Source of the DNA: Hyalangium versicolor
GTDB taxonomy: Bacteria; Myxococcota; Myxococcia; Myxococcales; Myxococcaceae
DNA length: 64,000 bases
Direction: 5' to 3'
Assembly (NCBI RefSeq): GCF_020103695.1
Contig: NZ_JAHXBF010000003.1
Span: 677,391-741,390 of the forward strand
Shown piece by piece: positions 10,881-20,581 of this stretch. The position numbers and the translations under genes are program-made. Below the pieces are notes generated by a model. It was not told the origin of the DNA. It ran no database searches and saw nothing but the letters and a program-made list of their open reading frames with translations. Each line of letters starts with the position of its first letter. Position 1 is the stretch's first letter.

Positions 10881-11189
10881 ATGGCGACAACGAAGATTCG
10901 CATCCGGCTGAAGGCGTACGACTCGAAGCTCCTGGACCAGAGCGCCGGGGAGATTGTTGAGACGGCCAAGCGCACGGGCGCCAAGGTGGCCGGTCCGATC
11001 CCCCTTCCCACGCGCATCAACAAGTTCACGGTTCTGCGGTCGCCGCACGTGGACAAGAAGAGCCGAGAGCAGTTCGAGATCCGCACGCATAAGCGCTTGC
11101 TCGACATCCTCGAGCCCACTCAGCAGACGCTGGATGCGCTGATGAAGCTGGATCTGTCGGCTGGCGTTGACGTGGAGATCAAGTCCTAG
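10881..11189 (+). CDS. rpsJ: 30S ribosomal protein S10
   Basis: S10 is a head protein of the small subunit and, as NusE, part of transcription antitermination complexes. The 102-residue sequence has the family blocks [29 protein letters not shown] and [19 protein letters not shown] 186-nt non-coding gap separates it from tuf; in it I see small imperfect inverted repeats but no convincing promoter. Uniquely for an S10 operon, the next gene 50 nt downstream is rplD, not rplC. Confidence 0.98.
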   Translation: MATTKIRIRLKAYDSKLLDQSAGEIVETAKRTGAKVAGPIPLPTRINKFTVLRSPHVDKKSREQFEIRTHKRLLDILEPTQQTLDALMKLDLSAGVDVEIKS

Positions 11190-11239
11190 GAAGCGGGAGA
11201 GGACTGGCGCGGTTCCACTCCGACCCCCGAGGAAATGTC

Positions 11240-11863
11240 ATGGCGAAGTTCAAGGTAATCGACCTGGATGGCAAGCAGGTGTCGGAGATCGAGCTCTCCG
11301 ACGAGGTGTTCGGCGCCGAGCCGAACCCGCACCTCCTTTATGAGGTGTCGAAGTTTCAGCAGATCAACCGGCGTCGCGGCACGGTGGGGGTGAAGAACAC
11401 CTCGCTGGTGAGCGGCGGTGGCAAGAAGCCCTGGAAGCAGAAGGGCACTGGCCGCGCTCGTCAGGGCTCCATCCGCGCCTCCCACTGGGTTGGTGGCGGT
11501 AAGGCCATGGCTCCCAAGGCCCGGGACTACACCTACCGTCCTCCCCGTCAGGTTCGTCGCGGCGCGCTCCGCGCGGCGCTCAGCCTGCGCGTCAAGGAGA
11601 ACGCCCTGGTGATCCTGGACGGCTTCAAGCTGGACGCGCCGAAGAGCAAGCAGGCCTTCGACGTGCTCACCAAGCGCCTGAAGCTGGAGAACGCCCTGGT
11701 CATTGACGACAAGGGCAACATCAATCTGCACCGCAGCGTGCGCAACCTGGCTCAGTTCGACGTGCTGCCGCCCGAGGGTCTCAACCTCGAGTCCGTGCTC
11801 CGGCACAAGCAGCTCGTGCTGACCTCCGCGGCCGCCAAGGCCATCCAGGAGGCCCTGTCATGA
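11240..11863 (+). CDS. rplD: 50S ribosomal protein L4
   Basis: L4 binds domain I of 23S rRNA and lines the exit tunnel. The 207-residue product contains the tunnel-loop signature [22 protein letters not shown] and the C-terminal [40 protein letters not shown] ribosome site precedes the ATG. In E. coli L4 represses the S10 operon through its leader; no such leader structure was recognised here. Its stop overlaps the rplW start by 4 nt (ATGA). The usual upstream neighbour rplC is missing. Confidence 0.97.
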   Translation: MAKFKVIDLDGKQVSEIELSDEVFGAEPNPHLLYEVSKFQQINRRRGTVGVKNTSLVSGGGKKPWKQKGTGRARQGSIRASHWVGGGKAMAPKARDYTYRPPRQVRRGALRAALSLRVKENALVILDGFKLDAPKSKQAFDVLTKRLKLENALVIDDKGNINLHRSVRNLAQFDVLPPEGLNLESVLRHKQLVLTSAAAKAIQEALS

Positions 11864-12153
11864 AGCTCCACGATGTCATCAAGGGTCCGCTCATCACCGA
11901 GAAGTTGGACCAGGCTCGCGAGAAGTTCCGCCAGTACTCCTTCATCGTCGACAAGAAGGCGACGAAGGTGGATGTGGCTCGCGCGGTCGAGAGCCTCTTC
12001 AAGGTCACCGTCGAGGGCGTTCGCACCAACGTCGTCCGCGGCAAGGTCAAGCGTGTGGGCCGGAGCATCGGCCAGCGCCCCAACTACAAGAAGGCCGTCG
12101 TCACCCTCAAGGAGGGCGACAAGATCGAGCTCTTCGAGGGAGGGACGGCCTAG
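11860..12153 (+). CDS. rplW: 50S ribosomal protein L23
   Basis: L23 sits at the tunnel exit and is the docking site for trigger factor and SRP. The 97-residue protein has the family start [20 protein letters not shown] and the conserved [27 protein letters not shown] block. Translation starts within the rplD stop (ATGA overlap), a sign of coupling. rplB follows after 32 nt. Confidence 0.97.
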   Translation: MKLHDVIKGPLITEKLDQAREKFRQYSFIVDKKATKVDVARAVESLFKVTVEGVRTNVVRGKVKRVGRSIGQRPNYKKAVVTLKEGDKIELFEGGTA

Positions 12154-12185
12154 GCGCACCGCGCTGACCGTCTGAGGAAACCACC

Positions 12186-13031
12186 ATGGGCATCAAGAAG
12201 TACAAGCCGACCTCCGCTGCTCGCCGCCTGATGACGGTGTCCGACTTCGCGGACATCACCAAGGACACGCCGGAGAAGAAGCTCACCGAGTCGCTCAAGC
12301 GCTCCGGTGGCCGCAACGTCCACGGCCACATCACCCGCCGTCACCAGGGTGGTGGTCACAAGCGCCGCTACCGCGTCATCGACTTCAAGCGTCGTGACAA
12401 GGACGGCGTGCCGGCCAAGGTCGCCTCCGTGGAGTACGACCCGAACCGCACCGCCAACATCGCGTTGCTGCACTACGCGGACGGCGACAAGCGCTACATC
12501 CTGGCCCCCGTGGGCCTGGCGGTGGGGGACACCCTGTTCGCCGGTCCGAACGCGGACATCCGGCCGGGCAACTGCCTGCCGCTGCTGAACATCCCGGTGG
12601 GTACGGTCATCCACAACGTGGAGCTGAAGCCGGGCCGCGGCGCCCAGATCATCCGCTCGGCCGGCACCTCCGGTCAGCTGATGGCCAAGGAGGACCGCTA
12701 CGCCCAGGTTCGTCTGCCCTCGGGCGCGGTGCGCAAGGTCCTCATCGAGTGCCGCGCCACCGTCGGCCAGCTCGGCAACATCGAGCATGAGATCATCCGC
12801 ATCGGTAAGGCGGGTAAGAGCCGCTGGCTGGGCATCCGGCCCACCGTCCGCGGTCTGGCCATGAACCCTGTCGACCACCCGCACGGTGGTGGTGAGGGTA
12901 AGTCCGGCCAGGGTAACCCGCACCCGGTGTCGCCGTGGGGCAAGAAGACCAAGGGCCTCACCACGCGCACCAACAAGCGGACCGACAAGTTCATCGTGAG
13001 CAAGCGCCGGCAGGGACCGCGCAGCCAGTAG
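12186..13031 (+). CDS. rplB: 50S ribosomal protein L2
   Basis: L2 is needed for subunit association and peptidyl-transferase activity. The 281-residue protein has the conserved N-terminal [13 protein letters not shown], the central [13 protein letters not shown], and the C-terminal [21 protein letters not shown] block. This contains the His implicated in peptidyl-transfer centre function, and is followed by [20 protein letters not shown]. Length and order (L23-L2-S19) are normal. Confidence 0.98.
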   Translation: MGIKKYKPTSAARRLMTVSDFADITKDTPEKKLTESLKRSGGRNVHGHITRRHQGGGHKRRYRVIDFKRRDKDGVPAKVASVEYDPNRTANIALLHYADGDKRYILAPVGLAVGDTLFAGPNADIRPGNCLPLLNIPVGTVIHNVELKPGRGAQIIRSAGTSGQLMAKEDRYAQVRLPSGAVRKVLIECRATVGQLGNIEHEIIRIGKAGKSRWLGIRPTVRGLAMNPVDHPHGGGEGKSGQGNPHPVSPWGKKTKGLTTRTNKRTDKFIVSKRRQGPRSQ

Positions 13032-13050
13032 CTCGTAAAGGGATTCCGAA

Positions 13051-13338
13051 ATGGCTCGTTCGATCAAGAAGGGACCGTTCGTCGACGATCATCTCCTCAA
13101 GAAGGTGGAGGACATGATCAAGACGAACCAGAAGAAGGTCGTGAAGACGTGGTCGCGGCGCTCCACCATCCTGCCGGAGTTCGTCGGGCACACCTTCGCG
13201 GTTCACAACGGGAAGAAGTTCGTCCCGGTGTTCGTGACGGAGAACATGGTGGGTCACAAGCTCGGCGAGTTCGCGCCGACTCGGACCTTCGGCGGGCACT
13301 CGGCGGAGAAGAAGGTCGCCAAGGCCCCCGGTAAGTAA
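13051..13338 (+). CDS. rpsS: 30S ribosomal protein S19
   Basis: S19 binds 16S rRNA in the head with S13. At 95 residues it has the family signature [44 protein letters not shown] and the C-terminal [17 protein letters not shown]. It lies 19 nt after rplB, with a purine-rich ribosome site, and is followed by rplV. Confidence 0.98.
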   Translation: MARSIKKGPFVDDHLLKKVEDMIKTNQKKVVKTWSRRSTILPEFVGHTFAVHNGKKFVPVFVTENMVGHKLGEFAPTRTFGGHSAEKKVAKAPGK

Positions 13339-13362
13339 TCCGGACCGCTCTAGGAGATGACG

Positions 13363-13707
13363 ATGGAGTCCACTGCACATCTGCGCTACGTCCGCATGTC
13401 CCCTCGGAAGCTTTCCACGGTGGCTGCGCTCGTCCGTGGCAAGCCCGTCGAGGCTGCCCTCAACATCCTCAAGTTCACCCCCCGCGCTGCGGCGGCTCCG
13501 CTCGGCAAGCTCATCAAGAGCGCCGTGGCGAACGCCACCGACAAGTCCAAGGGCCAGGTCGACGTGGACACGCTCTACGTGAAGACCATCTCCGTGGACC
13601 AGGCTCCCACCCAGCGCCGGTACATGCCGCGCGCCATGGGCCGCGCGACCCGCATCAACAAGAAGAGCGCCCACGTTCACGTGGTGCTCGCCGAGGCCAA
13701 GAAGTAG
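13363..13707 (+). CDS. rplV: 50S ribosomal protein L22
   Basis: L22 lines the exit tunnel. The protein has the family blocks HLRYVRMSPRKLSTVAALVRGK and the C-terminal hairpin tip QAPTQRRYMPRAMGRATRINKKSAH. Two ATGs compete, at 13357 and 13363. The AGGAG at 13352-13356 abuts the first, leaving no spacer, but is 6 nt from the second, so the second was chosen (114 residues). This removes two residues (MT) from the longer reading. Confidence 0.96.
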   Translation: MESTAHLRYVRMSPRKLSTVAALVRGKPVEAALNILKFTPRAAAAPLGKLIKSAVANATDKSKGQVDVDTLYVKTISVDQAPTQRRYMPRAMGRATRINKKSAHVHVVLAEAKK

Positions 13708-13740
13708 CCCTCCGGGCCTTCAACTTTAAGGAGAAGCACG

Positions 13741-14403
<663 letters not shown>

Positions 14404-14416
14404 CTTTGAGCTCCCC

Positions 14417-14436
14417 GGGGCGCCCAAGGGTGCCCC
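14417..14436 (+). other. Hairpin between rpsC and rplP
   Basis: GGGGCGCCC and GGGTGCCCC pair (one G-U) around a two-base AA centre, just upstream of the rplP ribosome site. No T run follows, so termination is unlikely; a role in mRNA processing or in spacing translation is possible. Confidence 0.4.
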
Positions 14437-14459
14437 TTCGGGGATGAAGGACACCGACG

Positions 14460-14879
14460 ATGCTTCAGCCTGCTCGTACCAAGTTCCGCAAGATGCAGAA
14501 GGGCCGCACCCCCGGGAAGGCCCACCGCGGCAGCGATCTCACCTACGGTGAGTACGGCCTCATGTCCCTGCAGCCGGGATGGATCACCTCGCGCCAGATC
14601 GAGGCGGCCCGTATCGCGATGACCCGTCACGTGAAGCGCGGCGGCAAGATCTGGATCCGCGTGTTCCCGGACAAGCCCATCACCAAGAAGCCCGCCGAAA
14701 CCCGTATGGGTACCGGTAAGGGCGGCGTGGAGTACTACGTGGCCGTGGTGAAGCCCGGCCGCATCCTCTACGAGATGGAGGGCATGACGGCCGATGTGGC
14801 CACCAGCGCGCTCAAGCTCGCGCAGGCGAAGCTGCCTGTCCTCACCAAGATCGTGACCCGCGGCGAGTTGTCTATCTAG
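14460..14879 (+). CDS. rplP: 50S ribosomal protein L16
   Basis: L16 organises the A-site finger and binds aminoacyl-tRNA. The 139-residue protein begins [19 protein letters not shown] and has [22 protein letters not shown] and the RIFPDKPIT-like block ([22 protein letters not shown]). The Arg of the motif hydroxylated in E. coli (Arg81) has its equivalent in the RMGTGKG segment. Standard order S3-L16-L29. Confidence 0.98.
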   Translation: MLQPARTKFRKMQKGRTPGKAHRGSDLTYGEYGLMSLQPGWITSRQIEAARIAMTRHVKRGGKIWIRVFPDKPITKKPAETRMGTGKGGVEYYVAVVKPGRILYEMEGMTADVATSALKLAQAKLPVLTKIVTRGELSI

Positions 14880-14901
14880 CCCCGCGTCCAGGAGACCGAA
14901 G

Positions 14902-15114
14902 ATGGCGACTGCCAAGGAACTGAAGGAGTTGTCGGTGGAGGACCTGCAGCGGCGCGCGGATGAACTGCGTGGCACGCTGTTCCAGGACCAGCTGAGCTTG
15001 CGGACGGGCAATCTGGACAGCCCCTCGCAGCGCACCCAGCACCGCCGCGACCTGGCCCGTATCCTCACCGTCCTCACGGAGAAGAAGAAGGCTCCGGAGA
15101 AGACGGCCAAGTAG
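14902..15114 (+). CDS. rpmC: 50S ribosomal protein L29
   Basis: L29 pairs with L23 at the tunnel exit. The 70-residue protein has a short N-terminal leader (ATAKELKELSVEDLQRRADELR) and the conserved RDLARILTVL helix, ending in a Lys-rich tail (EKKKAPEKTAK). It is followed by a 77-nt gap containing two tandem hairpins (15122-15166) before rpsQ. Confidence 0.95.
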   Translation: MATAKELKELSVEDLQRRADELRGTLFQDQLSLRTGNLDSPSQRTQHRRDLARILTVLTEKKKAPEKTAK

Positions 15115-15121
15115 CTGACAG

Positions 15122-15166
15122 GGCATGCCCCCAACGGGGGGATGCCTTCCCGGGACGTCCCGGGAA
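15122..15166 (+). other. Two tandem hairpins between rpmC and rpsQ, the second a 20-bp perfect palindrome
   Basis: The first hairpin pairs GGCAT...CCCCC with GGGGG...ATGCC (15122-15146, one G-G mismatch, AAC loop). The second, 15147-15166, is a perfect palindrome with half-site TTCCCGGGAC. They are adjacent and fill most of the non-coding gap. No T run follows. They may attenuate or process the long transcript between the S10-like and spc-like halves. Confidence 0.55.
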
Positions 15167-15191
15167 CACTGACTGACAGGCGAGATTCACG

Positions 15192-15509
15192 ATGGCTGAA
15201 GAGACCCAGACCACCTCCGCTCCCGAGACCTCCTCCCGCGGCCGTCCCAAGACGCGCGTGGGGATCGTCACCTCGAACAAGATGCAGAAGACGGTGATTG
15301 TCACCGTCCAGCGCCGCGCGCCTCACGCCAAGTACGGCAAGATCATGAGCCTGCGCGAGAAGTACAAGGCGCACGTCGAGGACCACGACTACCCGAAGAA
15401 GATCACCATCAACGAGGGTGACCGCGTTCGCATCGCCGAGACGCGGCCGACCTCGAAGGACAAGCGGTGGCGGGTGGTCGAGGTGATCGAGAAGAGCAAG
15501 AACGTCTGA
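15192..15509 (+). CDS. rpsQ: 30S ribosomal protein S17
   Basis: S17 is a primary 16S-binding protein. The 105-residue product has the OB-fold signature [23 protein letters not shown] and the C-terminal [34 protein letters not shown]. Compared with the usual ~85 residues it carries about 18 extra N-terminal residues rich in Glu, Thr and Ser. Its start lies 25 nt after the 20-bp palindrome. Confidence 0.96.
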   Translation: MAEETQTTSAPETSSRGRPKTRVGIVTSNKMQKTVIVTVQRRAPHAKYGKIMSLREKYKAHVEDHDYPKKITINEGDRVRIAETRPTSKDKRWRVVEVIEKSKNV

Positions 15510-15541
15510 GCCCCGTGGCCCGCGCCCACTCCGGCGCGCGG

Positions 15542-15555
15542 GCGGCTCGAGCCGC
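15542..15555. repeat. 14-bp palindrome between rpsQ and rplN
   Basis: GCGGCTCGAGCCGC is a perfect palindrome in the 102-nt gap. The rest of the gap is GC-rich with further partial complementarity, and a GAGGAG ribosome site lies close to the rplN ATG. Confidence 0.4.
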
Positions 15556-15611
15556 GCGGCTCCGCCCTCACCGGGTGGGGGCTGCCGTAGGACTTTAGAG
15601 GAGACTTCCAG

Positions 15612-15980
15612 ATGATTCAGATGACGAGCGTGCTCGACGTGGCCGACAACTCGGGCGCCAAGAAGGTGTTCTGCATCAAGGTGCTCGGCGGCTCGAAGCG
15701 CAAGTATGCGTCGATCGGCGACGTGATCGTCGTGTCGATCCGCGAGGCGCTGCCCAACTCGAAGGTGAAGAAGGGCGACGTGGCCAAGGCCGTGATCGTC
15801 CGCACCAAGGCCGAGGTGGGCCGTCCGGACGGCAGCTACATCAAGTTCGATGGCAACTCGGCGGTCCTCATCAACAAGGACATGGAGCCCATCGGCACGC
15901 GTATCTTCGGGCCTGTCGCCCGTGAGCTCCGCGCCCGCAAGTTCATGAAGATCATCTCGCTCGCGCCCGAGGTCCTCTAA
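15612..15980 (+). CDS. rplN: 50S ribosomal protein L14
   Basis: L14 helps form the inter-subunit bridge B8 and is where RsfS binds. At exactly 122 residues it has the standard length and the blocks [33 protein letters not shown], and [26 protein letters not shown]. It heads the spc-like order L14-L24-L5-S14-S8. Confidence 0.98.
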   Translation: MIQMTSVLDVADNSGAKKVFCIKVLGGSKRKYASIGDVIVVSIREALPNSKVKKGDVAKAVIVRTKAEVGRPDGSYIKFDGNSAVLINKDMEPIGTRIFGPVARELRARKFMKIISLAPEVL

Positions 15981-16024
15981 GAGGACACGCGGCCTGCCAG
16001 CGAGCAGAGCCTGGAGAGGAAGCC

Positions 16025-16354
16025 ATGCAGAAGCTGAAGGTTGGAGACACCGTGCAGGTCATCTCGGGCGCCGAGCGCTCGGAGAAGACCCCGGCGAGCA
16101 AGCGCGGCAAGGTGCTGAAGATCGACCACGAGGCCGGCCGCGTCACGGTCGAGGGCCTGCGGATGGTCAAGCGTCACCTCCGCAAGACGGCGCAGAGCCC
16201 CGAGGGCGGCATCGTCGAGAAGGCGGGCACCATCGCTCTCTCGGACGTCCAGGTGGTGTGCACCAAGTGCGACAAGCCGACCCGGGTGGGTATCCGGGCC
16301 GAGGGCGAGAGCAAGAAGCGGTTCTGCAAGAACTGCGACGCCCTGATTGACTAG
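16025..16354 (+). CDS. rplX: 50S ribosomal protein L24, zinc-ribbon form
   Basis: L24 initiates large-subunit assembly. The 109-residue protein has the KOW motif region ([15 protein letters not shown]...[26 protein letters not shown]). Its C-terminus contains CTKC and CKNC about 20 residues apart, the four-Cys form that can bind zinc. It is followed by 173 nt without a gene before rplE, GC-rich with no clear signal apart from the ribosome site. Confidence 0.96.
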   Translation: MQKLKVGDTVQVISGAERSEKTPASKRGKVLKIDHEAGRVTVEGLRMVKRHLRKTAQSPEGGIVEKAGTIALSDVQVVCTKCDKPTRVGIRAEGESKKRFCKNCDALID

Positions 16355-16527
16355 GGGTTTGGGTTGGGGCATGTATGCGCGCCCTTTGGCCACCCAGGGC
16401 CAGGGGCGAGCAGGCGTGCGTACAGGGGGGCCCGAAGCACTGGGGCCCTCTCCGTGTTTCTGAGATTCCAGATGAACTGATCGAGGCGCTGGGTCCACGA
16501 CGGCGCTCCGAAGCAGAGGACAGGACA

Positions 16528-17193
16528 ATGGCTGACGAGAAGAAGCCTGAGCAGGCAGAGAAGAAGGAAAAGAAGGAAAAGAAGGGCCGCAAGAAGGACG
16601 ACGTCAAGAAGGCGGGCTTTGCGGCCAACATCGAGGAGGGCCTCGAGGCGAAGCCGGCGCGGCTGAAGCTGCGCTACCGCAAGGAGGGCGTCCCTGCTCT
16701 GATGAAGGAGCTGAGCCTGAAGAATCCCTTCCAGGTTCCGCGGCTCGAGAAGATCGTCGTCAACATGGGTCTGGGCGAGGCGCTCGCCAACAACAAGATC
16801 CTGGAGTCGGCGGTGGACCAGCTGGGCGCCATCACCGGCCAGAAGCCCGTGATCACTCGCGCTCGCAAGTCGATCGCGAACTTCAAACTGCGCCAGGGCC
16901 AGGCCATCGGCTGCGCCGTCACGCTGCGCGGCGACCGCATGTACGAGTTCCTGGACCGCCTCATCTCCGTCGCGCTGCCGCGCGTGCGTGACTTCAAGGG
17001 CGTGTCCCCCAAGGCGTTCGACGGGAAGGGCAACTACACGCTCGGTGTCCGCGAGCAGATCATCTTCCCGGAAATCAACTACGACCAGATCGAGAAGGTG
17101 AAGGGGCTCAACATCAGCTTCGTCACCACCGCGAAGAACGACGAGCAGGGGCTGGCGCTGATGCGTCACTTCGGCATCCCGTTCCGCCAGTAA
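16528..17193 (+). CDS. rplE: 50S ribosomal protein L5 with a long Lys/Glu-rich N-terminal extension
   Basis: L5 binds 5S rRNA and contacts the P-site tRNA. The core (from [19 protein letters not shown], about residue 43) matches the family to its end at [14 protein letters not shown]. This includes [30 protein letters not shown] and [15 protein letters not shown]. Before it lie about 42 extra residues dominated by Lys and Glu ([15 protein letters not shown]), giving 221 residues instead of ~180. The ATG at 16528 has an AGGACAGGACA ribosome site. A start nearer the core would be a non-ATG codon without a visible ribosome site, so the extension is likely translated. Confidence 0.93.
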   Translation: MADEKKPEQAEKKEKKEKKGRKKDDVKKAGFAANIEEGLEAKPARLKLRYRKEGVPALMKELSLKNPFQVPRLEKIVVNMGLGEALANNKILESAVDQLGAITGQKPVITRARKSIANFKLRQGQAIGCAVTLRGDRMYEFLDRLISVALPRVRDFKGVSPKAFDGKGNYTLGVREQIIFPEINYDQIEKVKGLNISFVTTAKNDEQGLALMRHFGIPFRQ

Positions 17194-17214
17194 CCTTCGA
17201 GGAATCCAAGCTCC

Positions 17215-17400
17215 ATGGCCAAGCTCTCCAAGATCGCCCAGGCGAAGCGCAAGCCGAAGTTCTCCGTGCGCAAGTACAACCGCTGCCCGCTGTGCGGCCG
17301 TCCGCGCGCGTTCCTGCGCAAGTTCCAGATGTGCCGCATCTGTCTGCGTCTGCGCGCGCTGCGCGGCGAGATCACCGGCGTCACCAAGTCGTCCTGGTAG
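17215..17400 (+). CDS. rpsN: 30S ribosomal protein S14, zinc-binding type Z
   Basis: This is the short 61-residue form of S14 with a zinc ribbon: CPLC (24-27) and CRIC (40-43). The core [24 protein letters not shown] is diagnostic. It assembles into the head of the 30S subunit. It lies 21 nt after rplE; a 170-nt gap follows before rpsH. Confidence 0.97.
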   Translation: MAKLSKIAQAKRKPKFSVRKYNRCPLCGRPRAFLRKFQMCRICLRLRALRGEITGVTKSSW

Positions 17401-17570
17401 ACGCTGGAAGAGGGGACCCGGGGTGATGTTGCCCGGGGTCTCCTGGCGCCACGCTGGCGCCAAAGCCTCAGAGTCGTGCGAACGCGGCGAACCCCCGGGA
17501 TGGGCCCGGCAGGCGCGGCGGTCGAATCCGCGGAGTGCCCAGGTGGCCTCCGCACGGAAGGTTGTCCTTC

Positions 17571-17972
17571 ATGAAGCCGGTCAATGATCCCGTCGGCGAT
17601 ATGCTGACCCGCCTGCGCAACGCCTCGCGTGCGCGGCACGACAAGGTTGTCATTCCCCACTCGAAGCTCAAGGTCGAGATCGCTCGCGTTCTCAAGGACG
17701 AGGGCTACATCGGGGAGTACACCGTTCACGAGCGTCAGCCGCAGAACGAGATCACCGTTCAGCTGAAGTACGGACCGGACCGCGCCGGCGCCATCACCGG
17801 CATCAAGCGCGTCTCCAAGCCGGGCCTGCGCCGCTACGTCCCCGTGCGCGATATTCCTCGCGTGCTCGGTGGCCTGGGTATCGCGGTGCTCTCCACGTCC
17901 AAGGGCATCCTGTCGGACGCCGAGGCCCGCAAGCAGAACATCGGCGGCGAGCTGCTCTGCACCGTCTACTAG
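17571..17972 (+). CDS. rpsH: 30S ribosomal protein S8
   Basis: S8 binds helix 21 of 16S rRNA and, in E. coli, represses the spc operon. The 133-residue product begins [23 protein letters not shown] and ends with the conserved [31 protein letters not shown]. The ATG at 17571, with a GGAAGG ribosome site about 9 nt away, was chosen over the open frame 12 codons upstream because the family starts here. Confidence 0.97.
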   Translation: MKPVNDPVGDMLTRLRNASRARHDKVVIPHSKLKVEIARVLKDEGYIGEYTVHERQPQNEITVQLKYGPDRAGAITGIKRVSKPGLRRYVPVRDIPRVLGGLGIAVLSTSKGILSDAEARKQNIGGELLCTVY

Positions 17973-18033
17973 CCAGTGGCCTGGCGGCGCGACCTGAAAG
18001 GGGCGCGAGCCGGGCCAACCTTACGAGGCCATC

Positions 18034-18600
18034 ATGAGTCGCATTGGAAAACTGCCGATCAAGCTGGGCGACAAGTCGAAGGCGACCGTCGCCGGTTCGA
18101 AGGTCAACTTCGAGGGCCCCAAGGGCAAGCTGTCCGTGAACCTCCCCGCCAAGGTGAAGGTGGAGGTGAAGGACGGCAATGTGGTGGTGACGCGCGCGGA
18201 TGACTCGCGCGAGGCCAAGAGCCTGCACGGTCTGGCCCGCACCATCCTCGCCAACGCCGCCAAGGGCGTGAGCACGGGCTTCGAGCGCAAGCTGAGCATC
18301 CGCGGCGTCGGTTTCCGCGCCGAAGTGAAGGGCAAGACGATCCAGTTCGCGCTGGGCTTCTCGCACCCGGTGGTATTCGCCCTCCCGGAGGGCGTGACGG
18401 CCGAGGTGGACAAGACGCCTCGCACCGAGGAGAGCCTGCCCACGCTGGACCTGACGCTGCGCTCGGCGGACAAGGAGGCCCTGGGGGCCGCCGCCGTGAA
18501 GATCCGCGCGCTGCGCCCGCCCGAGCCGTACAAGGGCAAGGGCATCAAGTACGCGGAGGAGAAGGTCCGTCGCAAGGAGGGCAAGACCGGTACGACCTAG
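18034..18600 (+). CDS. rplF: 50S ribosomal protein L6
   Basis: L6 lies near the GTPase-associated region of the large subunit. The 188-residue protein begins MSRIGKLPIKL, has the two repeated domains and the C-terminal signature ALGAAAVKIRALRPPEPYKGKGIKYAEEKVRRKEGKTG. Order S8-L6-L18 is standard. A 105-nt gap follows with an imperfect inverted repeat around 18648-18685. Confidence 0.97.
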   Translation: MSRIGKLPIKLGDKSKATVAGSKVNFEGPKGKLSVNLPAKVKVEVKDGNVVVTRADDSREAKSLHGLARTILANAAKGVSTGFERKLSIRGVGFRAEVKGKTIQFALGFSHPVVFALPEGVTAEVDKTPRTEESLPTLDLTLRSADKEALGAAAVKIRALRPPEPYKGKGIKYAEEKVRRKEGKTGTT

Positions 18601-18705
18601 TCGTCGTCCGTGCCCTGAACGTTCAACCCCGCGAGCTCCATTGGGGCTTCGCGATCATCCGGCGGCGGAAGGCCTCATCGCCGCCGGAAGGAAGAGGAAT
18701 CAGCC

Positions 18706-19059
18706 ATGTCGAAGGTCGATCCGCGCATCAAGAGGAAGAACCGCATCCGCAAGAAGCTCTCGGGTACCACCGAGCGCCCTCGGCTCACCGTGTACAAGAG
18801 CCTCAAGCACATCTATGCCCAGGTGGTGGACGACTCCTCGGGCAAGACGCTGGCCTTTGCCTCGTCGCTCTCCAAGGAGCTCAAGGGCAAGGACGAGGGT
18901 GACAAGAAGGCGGATGCCAAGCGCGTTGGGCAGCTCATCGCCGAGAAGTGCAAGGCGGCCAACGTCGAGGCGGTGGTGTTCGACCGCAACGGCTTCCCGT
19001 ACCAGGGGCGCATCGCCGCCGTGGCTGACGCCGCGCGCGAGGCCGGGCTGAAGTTCTAG
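18706..19059 (+). CDS. rplR: 50S ribosomal protein L18
   Basis: L18 carries 5S rRNA into the central protuberance with L5. The 117-residue sequence has [31 protein letters not shown] and the C-terminal [26 protein letters not shown]. Length and order are normal; rpsE starts 23 nt downstream. Confidence 0.97.
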   Translation: MSKVDPRIKRKNRIRKKLSGTTERPRLTVYKSLKHIYAQVVDDSSGKTLAFASSLSKELKGKDEGDKKADAKRVGQLIAEKCKAANVEAVVFDRNGFPYQGRIAAVADAAREAGLKF

Positions 19060-19082
19060 AAATTCGAAAGGAAGCTCTCCAA

Positions 19083-19604
19083 GTGGCAACTCCGATCAAT
19101 CCGAACGACCTGGACCTCACCGACCGCGTGGTGAACATCAACCGCGTGGCCAAGGTGGTGAAGGGTGGCCGCCGGTTCTCGTTCGCCGCCCTGGTGGTGG
19201 TGGGCGATGGCAACGGCCACGTGGGCGTGGGCCTGGGCAAGGCCAACGAGGTCCCCGAGGCCATCCGCAAGGGTGGCGAGAACGCCAAGAAGAACCTGTT
19301 CCGCGTGCCGCTGATGGGGCACACGATCCCGCACGAGATCCTCGGGCACTTCGGTGCCGGCTGGGTGCTGCTGAAGCCGGCCAGCGAGGGTACGGGCGTC
19401 ATCGCCGGTGGCGCGGTGCGCGCGGTCCTCGAGGCGGCGGGCATCCGCAACATCCTGACCAAGAGCCAGGGCTCGCGGAATCCGCACAACGTGCTCAAGG
19501 CCACGGTGGCGGGCCTGAAGAAGCTGCGCTCGGCCGAGCAGGTTTCCCGTCTGCGCGGCAAGGACGTCGAGACCACGAAGCTGGCCGGCGAGGCGAGGAC
19601 CTAG
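19083..19604 (+). CDS. rpsE: 30S ribosomal protein S5
   Basis: S5 lies at the mRNA entry side and affects fidelity. The 173-residue protein starts at a GTG (19083) preceded by AAAGGAAG, and has the double-stranded RNA-binding-type N-domain ([30 protein letters not shown]) and the C-terminal domain with [20 protein letters not shown]. The conserved loop of ram/spectinomycin relevance, VKGGRRF, is wild type. The gap to rpmD is only 2 nt. Confidence 0.97.
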   Translation: MATPINPNDLDLTDRVVNINRVAKVVKGGRRFSFAALVVVGDGNGHVGVGLGKANEVPEAIRKGGENAKKNLFRVPLMGHTIPHEILGHFGAGWVLLKPASEGTGVIAGGAVRAVLEAAGIRNILTKSQGSRNPHNVLKATVAGLKKLRSAEQVSRLRGKDVETTKLAGEART

Positions 19605-19606
19605 TC

Positions 19607-19867
19607 ATGGCGCTCAAGGTGAAGCTGGTGAAGAGCTTCTCGGGCTCTTCCAAGGACATGGTGGACACCATCAAGGGGCTCGGCCTGAAGAAGTTCGGGG
19701 ACGAGCGGCTGCTGAAGGACACTCCGTCCAACCGCGGCCTGGTGTTCAAGGTGAAGCACCTGGTCTCCAGTGAGACGGTGAGCCAGGAGGCTCCGGCGCC
19801 CAAGCGTCGCAAGCCGCGCAAGATCGTGGTCCGTGACCGGGCTCGTGCCCAGGCGGCCAAGAGCTAG
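19607..19867 (+). CDS. rpmD: 50S ribosomal protein L30 with a basic C-terminal tail
   Basis: L30 is a small protein of the large subunit. Residues 1-60 match the family ([49 protein letters not shown]). The remaining ~25 residues form an extra tail rich in Lys, Arg, Ala and Pro ([22 protein letters not shown]), so the protein has 86 residues instead of ~60. It starts 2 nt after rpsE. Confidence 0.94.
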   Translation: MALKVKLVKSFSGSSKDMVDTIKGLGLKKFGDERLLKDTPSNRGLVFKVKHLVSSETVSQEAPAPKRRKPRKIVVRDRARAQAAKS

Positions 19868-19924
19868 CACGGACTCATTCCGCGGGGCCTCGTAAGAGGG
19901 GCCGTCGCGCGCGAGGATCTCAAG

Positions 19925-20452
19925 ATGTCGACGACTCTCAACAACCTGAAGCGGCCGCACAACTCGTGGCACCGCAAGAAGCGCGTGGGCCGTGGCCAGG
20001 GCTCCGGCCTGGGCAAGACGGCGGGCCGCGGTGGCAAGGGCCAGAAGGCTCGTTCCGGCAACATGCGGTTCGAGGGCTTCGAGGGCGGTCAGAGCCCCCT
20101 GCAGCGCCGCCTGCCGAAGTTTGGCTTCATCTCGCCCAACCGCATCATCTACGCGGTGGTGAACCTGTCGGACCTGAACGGTTTCGACGCGGGCACCACG
20201 GTGGACGAGGCCGCGCTGAAGGGCAAGGGCCTGGTCAAGGGCCGCTATGACGGCGTGAAGGTGCTGGGGCGGGGCGAGCTGGCCAAGAAGCTCACCGTGA
20301 AGGTGCACAAGCTCTCCGGGAAGGCCAAGGAGGCCATCGAGAAGGCGGGCGGCGCGGTGGAGGTGCTCCCGCTGGTGGCTCACAAGCCGGAGTCCGCTTC
20401 CAAGGCGCACTCGGGCAAGGGCGTCAAGGCTCCCAAGCAGCCGAACGCCTAG
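19925..20452 (+). CDS. rplO: 50S ribosomal protein L15
   Basis: L15 is a late-assembling 50S protein. The 175-residue product has the Gly-rich family N-terminus ([27 protein letters not shown]), the RRLPKFGF block and the C-terminal [26 protein letters not shown]. About 25 residues of Lys/Ser/Ala tail follow, beyond the usual ~145-150. secY follows as in the spc operon. Confidence 0.96.
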   Translation: MSTTLNNLKRPHNSWHRKKRVGRGQGSGLGKTAGRGGKGQKARSGNMRFEGFEGGQSPLQRRLPKFGFISPNRIIYAVVNLSDLNGFDAGTTVDEAALKGKGLVKGRYDGVKVLGRGELAKKLTVKVHKLSGKAKEAIEKAGGAVEVLPLVAHKPESASKAHSGKGVKAPKQPNA

Positions 20453-20581
20453 GCCTGGGCCGGGCGCGCTTCACTTTGGGTGGTGCGCGTCGGTTCGCTT
20501 GTGTAGGCTCACGCGCCCCTCTCCTTCATGGATAGGGGCGCTGTCGTTCTGACAGGACTTTTCGAAGGGGATGGCTCCCAC

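Noticed and set aside
20528..20581. Longer start for SecY at ATG 20528
   Set aside because: The 18 additional residues have no family match; GTG 20582 with GAAGGGG upstream gives the usual N-terminus.
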